Source of the DNA: Neoceratodus forsteri
Lineage: Eukaryota > Chordata > Ceratodontiformes > Ceratodontidae
Length of the DNA: 64,000 nucleotides
NCBI GenBank assembly: GCA_016271365.2
Contig: CM057451.1
Location: 370,533,501-370,597,500, forward strand
Reading direction: 5' to 3'
Shown: positions 21,717 to 31,845 of the stretch, piece by piece
Layout: every line of letters starts with the position of its first letter
Numbering within the stretch: position 1 is the stretch's first letter
The notes under the pieces: generated by a model
What the model was told of the DNA's origin: nothing
Database searches by the model: none
The model's input: the letters and a program-made list of their open reading frames with translations, nothing else
Position numbers and translations under genes: made by a program

Positions 21717-21858
21717 GGATACAGGCATGGTTACAGGCATGGTAAAAGAAAAGCAGTGGATACAGGCATGGCTTACAGGCACGGTAAAAGAAAAGCAGTG
21801 GATACAGGCATGGCTTACAGGCACGGTAAAAGAAAAGCAGTAGATGCAGGCATGGGTA
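21717..21858. repeat. 42-bp minisatellite, about three copies
   Basis: Unit gtggatacaggcatggctta followed by caggcacggtaaaagaaaagca. It lies in the 3' UTR region of LINE-1. Spacers differ slightly and no CRISPR-like alternation is present. Confidence 0.85.
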
Positions 21859-22185
21859 CAGGCTTGGTTATCATCATGACATGTAAACAGTTGGTAGTAC
21901 TTGCATATAGTTTATTCAGGGTTACATGTGGCCTCTGGCAGCAGTCTGCATAAGGCAGGTAGTAGGAAGGTTAAGCTAGGGAGACGGGAGCTGAGAGGAG
22001 AGGAGTACCTTAGGAGCTTTGCCATGACAGTAGCATGCGCTTGAGGTCAGCAGATGGGACTTAAGCCTGGTGGAAGTTCATGAGTGAGGAGAAGGCCTGC
22101 ACCTGGGGAGGGAGCTTGTTCCATTGGCAGGCTGCTTGGGAGGAAAAGGATCTTCCGCCAGCGTTTGTCCTTACCCTAGGAACTT

Positions 22186-23731
22186 CTAATATGTTCTATC
22201 TGAGGTCCTTAGGTTCCTTGGGTTGTATTTGAGGGTTATGGTCCCAGCAATGCTTGGCGGAGCTTGGGGTTTGAGAAGCTTGTAGGCCTGGACAAGCAAG
22301 GGGTGTTGGAGGCGGGCGACCAATGTGGGCCACCGAAGACTGGCCAAAGTGTCACAGTGGTGATGTCTCGGGTGGTCTAAGTTTGCGAAATGAGCTATTT
22401 TATTATATAGGGTTTGTATCCTGGTAATCTCGTTTAGCCACGCCCTGTATAATAGGGGCCGCAAAGGTCAGGTTGGGTAGAAGGATGCTGGTATCTATGG
22501 AGAGCCTGGCTTCAGGAATGAGTTGGTCCCTGAGTCAGTACAGGGTGCCAGGTTTCCGATGTAGGGTCCTGGTGACCTGGCCACGTCTTCCTTGTATGTG
22601 ATATTCTGATCCAACGTGAGGCCTAAGTATTTAAGGGAGGGGACTACGTCAATGGCTTTACCAGACAGTGAGGTTAAGGAGAGGGATGAGGACCTGTCAA
22701 ATCCCAGGGATCTTGGCCCGAATAGCATTGCCTTGGTCTTGTCGGCATTTAGTACCATTCTGTTCTTACATAGCCAAGTCTCTAGTGAAGTGAGATCCTT
22801 TTGGAGTAAAGTGCCTAGGGCAACCACGTCACGCAGGGGTAGGAAGATGACAGTATCATCAGCGTACTGCACAACCGAGCTCTCCCCGCAGTGGGTACGC
22901 AGGTCGTTGGTAAACAAGGAAAATAGAAGGGGGCCTAGATTTGAGCCCTGAGGTACACCCTGGTTTAGGGGTAGTGGGTCAGACATGGTCCCTTTCCATG
23001 AGACCCTCTGTGCCATGCCTGATAAGTAGCTCCCAAACCACTTCAGGGCATGATTGTCTAGGCCTATATTTTGCAGCTTCTGTAGCAGCAAGTTGTGGTC
23101 GATGAGGTCGAACGCCTTGGATAAGTCTATAAAGACTGCACCAGTGGGTATCCCTTTGTCCACTGCCATGAGAACTTCATCCGTGAAGTTAATGAGGGCA
23201 GTGTCAGTACCATGGTTTGTTCGATATCCATGTTGGGAGGGGGCAAGGAGCTGATGAGCTTCCAGGTAGTCCCTGAGTTGATTGTAGATGACTCTTTCTT
23301 GCACCTTAGCATGTGAGCAGAGGAGGGAGATGGGCCTGTAGTTGTTGAGCTTTTCCCTGAGCCCCCCTTTGTGAATAGGGACAACATTGGCATGTTTCCA
23401 TGGGTTAGGGACTGCCCTTCCTCAGTGATTGATTGAGGAGCATGGTTATAGGCCAGGCTAAGGACATAGCTCCTGCCTTGAGTAGCCGAGGTTGATACCG
23501 TGGTCCCCTGACCTTCGGTTTCAGGTTCCTTAAGAGGTTTAGTACTTCAGTGCGTTTAGCCAGTCTCGGGTGAAATGGGGGTCTTTCCATGTGAGGTGGT
23601 TCATCTGAGGTGGGGGGGAGAGAGTCTGGGGAAGACAGGCAGGTCTTGTAGGCCTCGAGGTCTGAGAAGTGCCTGTTAAGGGCAGCCGATATTTGAGAAG
23701 GGTCAGTTGTGAGCTGACCGTTAATCTCCAT
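22186..23731 (-). pseudogene. LINE-1 ORF2 reverse transcriptase and C-terminus
   Basis: RT domain for target-primed reverse transcription. Visible blocks are AVFIDLSKAFDLIDHNLL, GVPQGSNLGPLLFSLF and the catalytic VVQYADDTVIF (YADD intact), then MVLNADKTKAMLF and LKYLGLTLD. The N-terminal part is at 23405-23731 in another frame (LLRNLKPKVRGP). The C-terminal domain is at 22186-22464 (YNKIAHFANLDH). Frameshifts lie near 23400-23300 and 22560-22480. Confidence 0.88.
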
Positions 23732-23917
23732 GGGACAGGACTCAGTCTTTTTGCTGCCCTTGATCAGGTCACTGATATGATTCCAGAATTGCTTGGGGTT
23801 GCCCAGGCGGTTTTCTGGAGGTGTGTTAAGTAATCTCTCTTAGCGAGTTTTATGGTTCTCTTGGCTTTGTTCCTCAGGGCTTTGTATTCAGCGAGATCTG
23901 CCAGGAGGGAGGAGAGC

Positions 23918-24864
23918 CTAAACTTTTTCCAGGCTTTTTCCCCCCCGAGTAGCCATTAGGGCTTTGAGGGAGGGAGAGATCCACTTGTAGCAGCTGCCTT
24001 TAGCCCTCATTCTCTTCATTGGAGCAAAGAGGCTGGCCGCTGTGGTTAGTTCGTCCTGGAAGTATTGCGCAGCCTCAGTAACAGTAGGGAGAAGATTTAT
24101 GGGGTTCCAGTCCAGACTACCTAGGTAGCGATTGCATTGTAGTTCAGAGAACTTGAAGAAATCACGGGCAGAGAGAATTCTAGGTTGGACCTTGGGTGAT
24201 TGGTTTTTCCATATACAGAAGATTGGGGAATGGTCACTCAGTGAGTCTGCCATTGTGCCTGCACTCTGTATATTAGTGGGGTTAGACACCAGAGCCCAGT
24301 CAAGGGTGGTGTGGTTCCCACTTTTGTAATTAAGTCTGGTCGTTTAAGAGATGACCTGGGTCAGACCTGCTTCATGGGTAAGTGACTTCGAGGCATGACC
24401 AGGGTCCTGGGCCCAGTTAATGTTGAAGTCGCCCAGGATTAGTTGCTCCGTTGTTACCTTGATAGCCGTATCGTTTGTGATGGCTTCGAGGGATTTGAGG
24501 GCTGATTTTGGTGGGTGGTAGACGCAGCCAATTGTTAGTTGTTTGGCATGCCCTAGGATTATCTGGATGTATATGCTCTCTCCCTCAGCAGTAGGATTAG
24601 TCTGTAGGGGTAGAGGAGACACACAGAGAGGTCATCCTTAGCATAGATTAGGACCCCACCCCCTTTTTTGGTTTCTCTGTCATTGCGGTAGCTATTGTAG
24701 CCCATGACCTGAATCTCGTGGTCATGGATGTGGGCTTTTAGCCAGGTTTCAGAGCTGGCTAGTAAGTCCAGTTTGTAGAGGTCCAACCAGGCCTGGACTT
24801 CGTGTATTTTTGGTCTAAGACTACATATGTTCATATGTGCTATCTTCAGACCCTTGGTGGCCAC
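23918..24864 (-). pseudogene. LINE-1 ORF2 AP-like endonuclease
   Basis: Apurinic-type endonuclease that nicks the target. Blocks are HMNICSLRPKIHEVQAWLD, LDLLASSETWL (the Glu of the metal site), GGGVLIYAKDDL, CVYHPPKS, LILGDFNINW and SDHSPIFCIW (the terminal SDH motif). The frame shifts near 24620 and 24340. All hallmark segments are present in order. Confidence 0.88.
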
Positions 24865-25295
24865 CCATTGATGGTCCTGGGGGATGCTACCAAGGTATTG
24901 GGTACGAGATGGGCAGGGTTGGGTTGGATATCTGATAGGAGAAGTAGCAAGACTAGTAACCTGAGCAGTTTAGTGCTAGGTATTGAGATGAGGTGTCTTT
25001 GATGCGTCCTGCTCATATAGTAAAGCAGGTCATAGCATACACTCTTTTTTATGATCTCATGCTCTGTTAAGACACTAGATATACTTGAGATAGGATAGCT
25101 GCTAAGGAAGTCGTGTGGGGGGATATTATGTAGATTGCTCACTGGTTCTGGGGGGAATGGGTCTATGAGCCTGTCCACCCAGAGTAGGGTCAGTGAGTAG
25201 ATTATGGCAAGTAGTACACCCCTATTAGGGGGAGGGACACTTGGGTTCCTAGCACACCAAGGAGGGCGGAAGGAAGCATATACTAAGTAAGGCAT
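24846..25295 (-). pseudogene. LINE-1 ORF2 N-terminal leader with decayed 2A-like motif
   Basis: About 120 residues precede the endonuclease. They end in a leucine run followed by SDIQPNPAHL (24906-24935). The 2A ribosome-skipping consensus is D[VI]ExNPGP after a hydrophobic stretch. Here D, I, N and P remain, while Glu reads Gln and the final Gly-Pro reads Ala-His. 2A-like peptides are known at the ORF2 N-terminus of several CR1/L2/Rex1-clade LINEs. The leader itself has no other domain I recognise. Confidence 0.6.
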
Positions 25296-25780
25296 TATTA
25301 CTGGATGATGTCAGCGTAGCGTAGGTAAGAATAGGGTGCTCAGAGTCTATCTGACTTGTGTCTGAAGGGTGGATGGCAGACACTGAGGGCTTCCTGTTTT
25401 CAGCTGTAGAACTGTCACACAGGCAGTTTTAAGGAAGTTGTCAGCCTGTTCAGTGAAGCTTAGGGGAACCTCAAACTACAACCTCCACTTGTAGCAGCAC
25501 CAGGAAAGAAGCAGAATGATAATGCAGGCCATATTGCCCACGACTGAGTACAGTGATTAGTGTAGAAAGACCAAGAATCCCTCTAGTGGCAGGTCTGTAT
25601 AACTTGCTAATGGAAAACTAGCCACTTCAAAAAAAACAAAACAAAAAAAAAAAACTTCTATTACACAGTTGAAATGTGCAAAAAAGTGCCAGGTGACTGA
25701 AGCAGGGGAAAAGTCCTGGCCAATCAGAGCGGGTTTGCTGGAAGCACCCGTGTTCCGATTGGCTGCGCTGTCCCGTACCT

Positions 25781-26264
25781 TCCAAGGAGCTGCGAAGCGG
25801 GGCGATCTGCGGTCTCGGTCGGTGGCTGGCTGGGTGCCGGCCGACCGTGGGGGAGCTGAACCAGCCCTGTTCAAGGGCAGGCAGCTTCCAAGGAGCTGCA
25901 GGCGGGCGTCCTGGTCTCGGTCAGTGGCTGGCTGGGTGCCGGCCGACCGTGGGGGAGGTGAAGCAGCCCTGTTCAAGGGCAGGCAGCTTCCAAGGAGCTG
26001 CAGGCGGGCATCCTGGTCTCGGCTGGTGGCTGGCTGGGTGCCGGCCGACCATGGGGGAGCTGAAGCAGCCCTGTTCAAGGGCAGGCAGCTTCCAAGGAGC
26101 TGCAGACAGGCGTCCTGGTCTCGGTCGGTGGCTGGCTGGGTGCCGGCCGACTGTGGAGGAGCTGAAGCAGCCCTGTTCAAGGGCAGGCAGGTGTCCTGGT
26201 CTCGGTCGGTGGCTGGCTGGGTGCCAGCCGACCATGGGGGAGCTGAAGCAGCCCTGTTCAAGGG
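25781..26264. repeat. 102-bp GC-rich minisatellite, about 4.8 units
   Basis: The marker ttcaagg starts at 25870, 25972, 26074, 26176 and 26257. Three unit lengths are exactly 102 bp and the last is 81 bp. All are multiples of three and stop-free in several frames, which produces long open frames on both strands (repeated NRAASAPPWSAGTQPATDRD on the minus strand). I treat these as repeat-borne, not genes. Confidence 0.9.
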
Positions 26265-26289
26265 TATATACTGTATGTATATATATGTG

Positions 26290-26336
<47 letters not shown>
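26265..26336. repeat. (TA)n(CA)n microsatellite
   Basis: A run of TA/TG dinucleotides followed by about 12 CA repeats directly adjoining the minisatellite. Confidence 0.95.
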
Positions 26337-26341
<5 letters not shown>

Positions 26342-28555
26342 GTAGTCAGTGAGTTTTATACATCTGCAGTGACATTTACTTCATTCAGTTATTTTTTCCT
26401 GATCTGTGTGGTGGTGATGGTGGTTTTGAGGGTGGGGTTACAGGAGTGTGTGCTGCATATAGATTAGGACATTGTATATACACTATTTCAATGCATCTTC
26501 TCCAGTTCACTATCTCATAGTGTATTTTTTATTTCCTTATAATGACAGTCTTGAAACTGTTGCACACTGTATTTTATGCACAGAGCAAGAAAAAAGTAAT
26601 AAATAAATTAAAAATCTGCATGTGATTCATCACCATGTATACATTACATATTTACGAAAAGGTTTTGTCAAGTCTATTATCACATGCACATAGAAATGCA
26701 CTTCCAAGAGAGGTTTTGACATGTTACCCACTCAGAGAATGTAATGCACAATTTTTATGCCAAACAATAACTCAAAGTCTACTTGTGCGGATTAGCATTT
26801 TGTTTTAAGGTACTGTATGTAAGGCAATAGATGCACTAGTAAGGATGTTAAATATACGAACTCAGCAGAAAACAGCTTTCACATAAATGAAAGACACGCC
26901 ACCAGCTTATTTGCCATAGTAAAAATTGTACTGCATTCAAATGTTACTATGGTTAACAGGATAACATTCAAAACAACTAACACCATAGGTGAAACATTTC
27001 TCTCTCCACTCGCCTGACTGCCTGCCAACTCCACTCACAAGCATCCTTTACCTGTATTTGAAACCAGTTTGTGTGTTTAATATATAGACAAATGTGAAAA
27101 ACAGATATAGAGGAAGGAAGTAGCGTAATGTGATCAGTTATTGGGCTACATTTGAAAAGATTTTAATAAATTAGTGTGCATGCGCTAGTCTCCACCATTT
27201 CAAGCCAGTTTTCATAGGTTCAGCTGCTTATATGTAATACAAGAAACTGATTTCATGGTACAGTTTCTCGAAGTTAGTGTACAGATGAACTAGAAAGAAT
27301 CAGAGTTGCTGTACCAGTAAAATACATATATTAGCAGGGATAAAATATTGTTATTTATTGATATATATTGCTCCCTTGAACTTCCGGCTACATCTGTCTA
27401 TTTATCGACAGTGTCTGTCTGTCTGTCTTTCTTTCTTATGGGTCTTAACACACACTAGTGGATATACCCCGTTATTCCACTTTAATCCAGTGTGCGTGTG
27501 TGTGTGACTGATCTATGTAAGCTTCCGCTGAAATATATGTCAGTCTTACATTGTAAAGGCATCATATTTAATAGTAACTTTTCATAAGAAATTGGCCCCT
27601 GATCAATATTTATTAAACAGGGTTCCATGCAATTAAGAATTGTAATACCCTGCTATATGTGACTTATTTTCTCAATTTTTAGGGGGTTTACTCCCAAGTT
27701 TCAACCCATTCTTGGGTCAGTATTTTCTTTTAGCAGTACAGTGAAATAAGCAACAAAGAATAAAATAAGGTCAAATGAAGCACAATTAACACCGTAAAGT
27801 GATCCATGAATAGCAGCATAAAAAAAGCTAGAGCTGCTGTGTGATGTATGCATCCACACATGCTGACTGATATAGGCCCCAGTCTTGTTCTTATAAACAT
27901 GTTTAGATGAAGGAAATAATTTTCCATACAACACACATAAATGTTTCTGTCTGGTAACAGAGGCTTTCACAGGATGTATTGAGAACCTATATGTAGCACG
28001 CGCTCTAAGACTTGGGTAAACCCTCACCAGACGTGCTTCTCTCCACAGGATATTATCGGCTAGTAAAAAGCAGCTGTGGTTCAATTCGTCTACAGGAACG
28101 TTGTTCAGTGTATAGACGGAATTTTTCAAACCAACTAATTTTGCTTTATTATGGTGGCTTTCATTATGGAAACTACATTTCGCACAAGAGGTGACTGATG
28201 GTCAGTGTCAGTGCCTGATTGAATGGGAACAGGGGCATGGTTTGTGGCTGGGAATTTGCCAGCGAGCCAAGACTTGCCTGAAGTCCCCATCAGAACAAAG
28301 GGTATCCTGTCGCTGTGACCCATACAGAGTGGGGCTCATTGTTCCATTTATTCATGCCTATGCTCTGTACCTTTAGCAATGGAAGCTTGGAAATGGAAAG
28401 CAGTGGTGGACACTCGGTGCAACAAGGATCACTCAGTGTTTTCCCTCAGTAACCCTGCTGTTTTCTCTAAATTTCGCAACACACCCGCATCTCCACTCAG
28501 ATGCCCGTGCCTGGGACAAGCCAGACTAACCACCACAGAAAAGACCAGCACTTCA
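26337..28555. other. no gene recognised
   Basis: AT-rich sequence. The open frame of 142 codons at 27701-28129 (minus) has no known domain, splice context or repeat relatives in the window. Confidence 0.45.
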
Positions 28556-29287
28556 TCAATCATCACAAAAAAGACCAGCACTGAGCTGCAGGCTAAGCAG
28601 ACATGTACTCTTTATTAGAAAACAATCCCACTTACAAGTGCGTTCCCATCGAGGCAGTGCAAATGTATACAAAGTGCTATTAATTCCCATCAAGGTAGTG
28701 CAAATGCATGAAGACAGGGAGTGCTATAAAAAAAAAAAAAAAAAAAAAATCGCCAGTCCTAGGCCGGCCCAGTGGCACTGAGGGTTGAGGCACTGGATGC
28801 TTTACTTTGCACCACACCAGTGACCTGGGTTTGGGAATGACCTCGGGTCGTTGGAGAGCCAGCAGAGGGGGGAGAGCAGAACTGAGAAGCTGAAGGCTGC
28901 TCTCGTCTCCCCGGAGTGGTCATGCGCCCCCTCCCGTAGTTCCACTCCCACCAGGTGGAGGCCTGGTGGAGTAGTATAGAAGTGGAAGGAGGCACTCGCG
29001 GGAGGAGGGACACCCTGAGTAGCATGTGCATGCCTCCACATATGTGCACATGCCTGGGGATGGGGAGAAAATGAGGAGAAAAAGATGATAAAAATCTGTA
29101 GTATATGAAAATAAAGTTGCCAGTCCCGCGGCTTTTAATAGCACTATGTTAATGCATTTGCACTGCCTCGATGGGAATACACTTGTAAATGAGATGGTTT
29201 TCTTTGCCTTCTAATAAAGAATACCTGTTTACTTAGCCTGCAACTCAGTGCAGGTCTTTTTTGTGGTGACTGAAAAAGCACCCTCTG
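28556..29287. repeat. inverted-repeat element enclosing a SINE
   Basis: Left arm 28556-28668 and right arm 29154-29287 are reverse complements, about 120 bp each. Paired blocks include cacaaaaaagaccagcactg with cagtgcaggtcttttttgtg, and cccatcgaggcagtgcaaat with atttgcactgcctcgatggg. The left arm also carries a second, diverged copy of the ccatc-aaggtagtgcaaatgc block. A SINE and poly-A lie between the arms. This could be a fold-back or MITE-like element into which a SINE inserted. The family is unknown. Confidence 0.75.
28750..29060 (+). mobile_element. tRNA-derived SINE (ggtggcactgaggg family)
   Basis: Head gcccagtggcactgagggtt, then gaggcactggatg, a B-box-like gggtttgggaatgacctc, and the body block gctgctctcgtctccccgga. 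The A-run at 28728-28748 lies upstream of the head. It sits inside the inverted repeat 28556-29287. Confidence 0.75.
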
Positions 29288-30203
29288 ACTCACTATCTGT
29301 TTGTACAGAAGAACAGTCTGTGTTTTTGAAAATGACTTTTGGTTGTTTGGCCACTCTCTTCTTTTTCCAATCAAAAACACAAATAGTCTTGGAGTTCTGC
29401 TCGTCCTGCAGACATTTGTGATGTTTTTACGCACGGGTTCTTTTATCCAGTTGTTTAACTGTGTTGTTAAGCTTAGTCTTAAGTTCAGCGAACCTGACGG
29501 AGTTCGCGAATTCCAGCAGAACAGATTATTTTTTAACTCTGACTGTTAAATGTTCCTGCAGAGAGAAAATAGACCACCACTCGACAGTAAAATGTTATCA
29601 TACTGTATGACTGATATGGTTGTAATACACATGACTATCTCATTCACTGTGAGACATAATGCGTGTCATTAACTATCTTAACCCAATGAAATATGAATGT
29701 TACCTGTGTACACTAGTGAAGATTCTGAATTCGAACTAAAAAACTTGTTTTGTATCTTAAGAACGCGATACAAATACATTGCATAGAGACAGACCTGCAC
29801 TGACTGCAACGCTTTGGGTGGTTGTGGGAAGACTGATTTTGAACAAGGTAAGAATACCCAGTTATAGTGGAATGACGCTGGGGGCTTGCAGTCTGCTGCA
29901 CTGCCTATAACAGGCGGTTGGGTGTCCTGGAGAGGCATAAAGCAACTTCAGGGAAGCAGGCCACTTTTGTTTTGTTTTAGCACAGAAGAAATACTGTCTG
30001 CAGACCATCAAGTGGCCGAGAAAGGACTGGGGAGAACAGCTCTCCACTGGACAGGGAACGTTTCTTTTTCTCGCTTACACCAGTAACACGGTCAATGAGG
30101 CAGGTAGGGATCCCCTGATCAGTCCATTTTCCTGAAAAAAGAGAAAATTTCAGTGTCTGTGCTCTGCATGGCTATAAAGGCAATGGGGGCAAAGCAGGAA
30201 AAG
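29288..30203. other. no gene recognised
   Basis: Mixed composition with only short frames. No repeat relationship is seen within the window. Confidence 0.5.
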
Positions 30204-30420
30204 GAAAATTACGTACCTACCGTAATTCTTGATCTTCTCTTGTATCTTCACCATTCATTACTTCCTGGGTGTAAGCCGGAGGCGCGTACCCGTCACCTGA
30301 GCTTTTTTTTTTTTTTAAAAGTTGCCTAACGGCCCATACAAGGCGACATCATCGTCATGCGGCGAGGCGGCCGTTAAAGCGACCGACTCCTCCTCCAACT
30401 CAGTTCTGTGAGCCGGAGAG
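30204..30420 (-). repeat. DIRS-C left (3') inverted terminal repeat
   Basis: Pairs with 34500-34704: cttcaccattcattacttcc with ggaagtaatgaatggtgaag, and actcctcctccaactcagtt with aactgagttggaggaggagt. The outermost part, aaaattacgtacctaccgta, is specific to this end. Confidence 0.9.
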
Positions 30421-31629
30421 CAAAGTGAAAGCAGAAAATATAGATAGCGAGGCAAGATAGCCGAGGGATAGCAAAGCAAGGAAGAATGAACTGAAAAAGG
30501 AATAAGCCGATGGAGGAAGGACAGAGGAGATAAGAACATCCCTAGCCTAGGGAGTGCAGGGCCTCCTTACCTGGGCGACTCTAGGAGGAGAGATGAGTAA
30601 GGAAATGAGAAAACAGAAGAAGAAGAAGAAAGAGAAGAGAGAGATGGGATGTTGAAGGGACCAGAAGGCCCAACGAGCATAGTTAGCTTGTAGCTGAAGG
30701 CTCGACTAAAGGGGAAGCAAGAATCCCGGAGATAGAGCTGAAGAGAAGGTTCACCAACCGCTAGACAGACTCAGGAGGGCATAGTCCTCATCTTCAACAT
30801 GCCATTGTTTGACACCCACCTCGGCTCCTGGCGCGGCGGGAGGCCTTTAAGTGGAGGACAGCCGGTGGGAAGAATAAAACCAGCAGCATGAGAGCTTGCT
30901 CAGGGTTTAGAATAGAAAATGTAAGCCTTTCAGGCGTTTCAAGATAGAAATGGGACTCAGACTGACTGGCTAAGGCCGGGCAAGGCTTAGGCTGGCTAAA
31001 ATTGGATATGGTCAGCAGAGCTCTACTGTAAAATTGTCCAGGAGGACACTTAAAGGAGAAACCACTAGCAAAACAGCGAGAGGATAGCCTACCTTCTCAT
31101 TTGCTTTCTTGTTTGATTTCTCCATTTTTTTTTTAGTAGATGCATGACCCAGATACCAAGATGCCTACAGCAGTCGGAGAGAGTTCCCTCAGCATTTTTT
31201 TTTTTTTTTAAAAGAGAAAGGAACAGACGTACTCGTTCCTCTGCTCTGCAAGATAAGAATAGAGGGGAAACAGATTTCAGGGCAACTATCTGAACACGGG
31301 ATTGCAGGATCAAAACTGAATAGCCTGAGCCAGGCCAAAAACCCAGAGGTATCGTGCCATAAAGAATAGCAAGAGATAGTTGTGCAGTCTGATCGCCAAT
31401 GCAATCCACGAGATGGCCCATGAATCTTAGAGTAAGTAATTTTTCTGGATTTTAGAACCCCCCCCCTCAAAAAAGATTTTTTTTTTTTTTTTACTTTTGT
31501 CTTTTTTTTTTTTTTTGGAAAATTTAAGGAAATTTTCCCTATATTTCATATAAATGCAGAGAGAGGAAGGAGACGGGAGGTGGAGAAGCCACAGGAAGAG
31601 GCACTGAGGGGATGGTGGGCGGGTGTAGG
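30421..31629. other. DIRS-C non-coding spacer between 3' ITR and ICR
   Basis: Purine-rich, with poly-T runs near 31195 and 31475-31515. In DIRS-B the equivalent interval is only about 260 bp, so this one is unusually long. No ORF with a recognisable domain. Confidence 0.6.
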
Positions 31630-31730
31630 TAATGAATGGTGAAGATACAAGAGAAGATCAAGAATTACGGTAGGTACGTAATTTTCCTATCTTCCCTTGT
31701 CAATCTTCACCATTCATTACTTCCTGGGTG
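31630..31730. repeat. DIRS-C internal complementary region
   Basis: The first half, ending tacggtaggtacgtaatttt at about 31684, is the complement of the left terminus. The second half, starting at about 31686 (tatcttcccttgtcaatctt) and ending in ttcctgggtg, is the complement of the right terminus. The junction again spells the circularised ends. Confidence 0.92.
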
Positions 31731-31845
31731 AGTACCAAGCTCCTCTTCCCCTGGAGGGGGAAGAGGCCATACCCTGAGGGAACAAGACCCCCAGCCTTCT
31801 GCTGGTGAGAAACAGAAGGAGAAGACCCTGGCTTATTCAGAAAGC

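Larger units (their letters stand above)
21545..25310 (-). mobile_element. LINE-1: near full-length L2/Rex1-like LINE
   Basis: A minus-strand non-LTR retrotransposon with an ORF2 N-terminal leader, an AP-type endonuclease, an RT and a C-terminal domain, ending in a 3' UTR with an (A/T)-rich tail at 21545 (ttatttattatttattaaat on the plus strand). The end region (ttggtgaccgggtaggccca) is related to the tails at 7240, 35795 and 57620. There is no clear 5' boundary and no ORF1. The label LINE-1 is only local and does not mean mammalian L1. Confidence 0.85.

Noticed and set aside
21717..21858. CRISPR array
   Set aside because: Direct tandem minisatellite without unique spacers, in a eukaryotic LINE 3' UTR.
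25557..26352. Open frames of 206-257 codons on both strands
   Set aside because: They arise from a 102-bp minisatellite with no stops; no domain and no transcription evidence.
27701..28129. 142-codon minus-strand open frame as a gene
   Set aside because: No recognisable domain; length is unremarkable for this much sequence.
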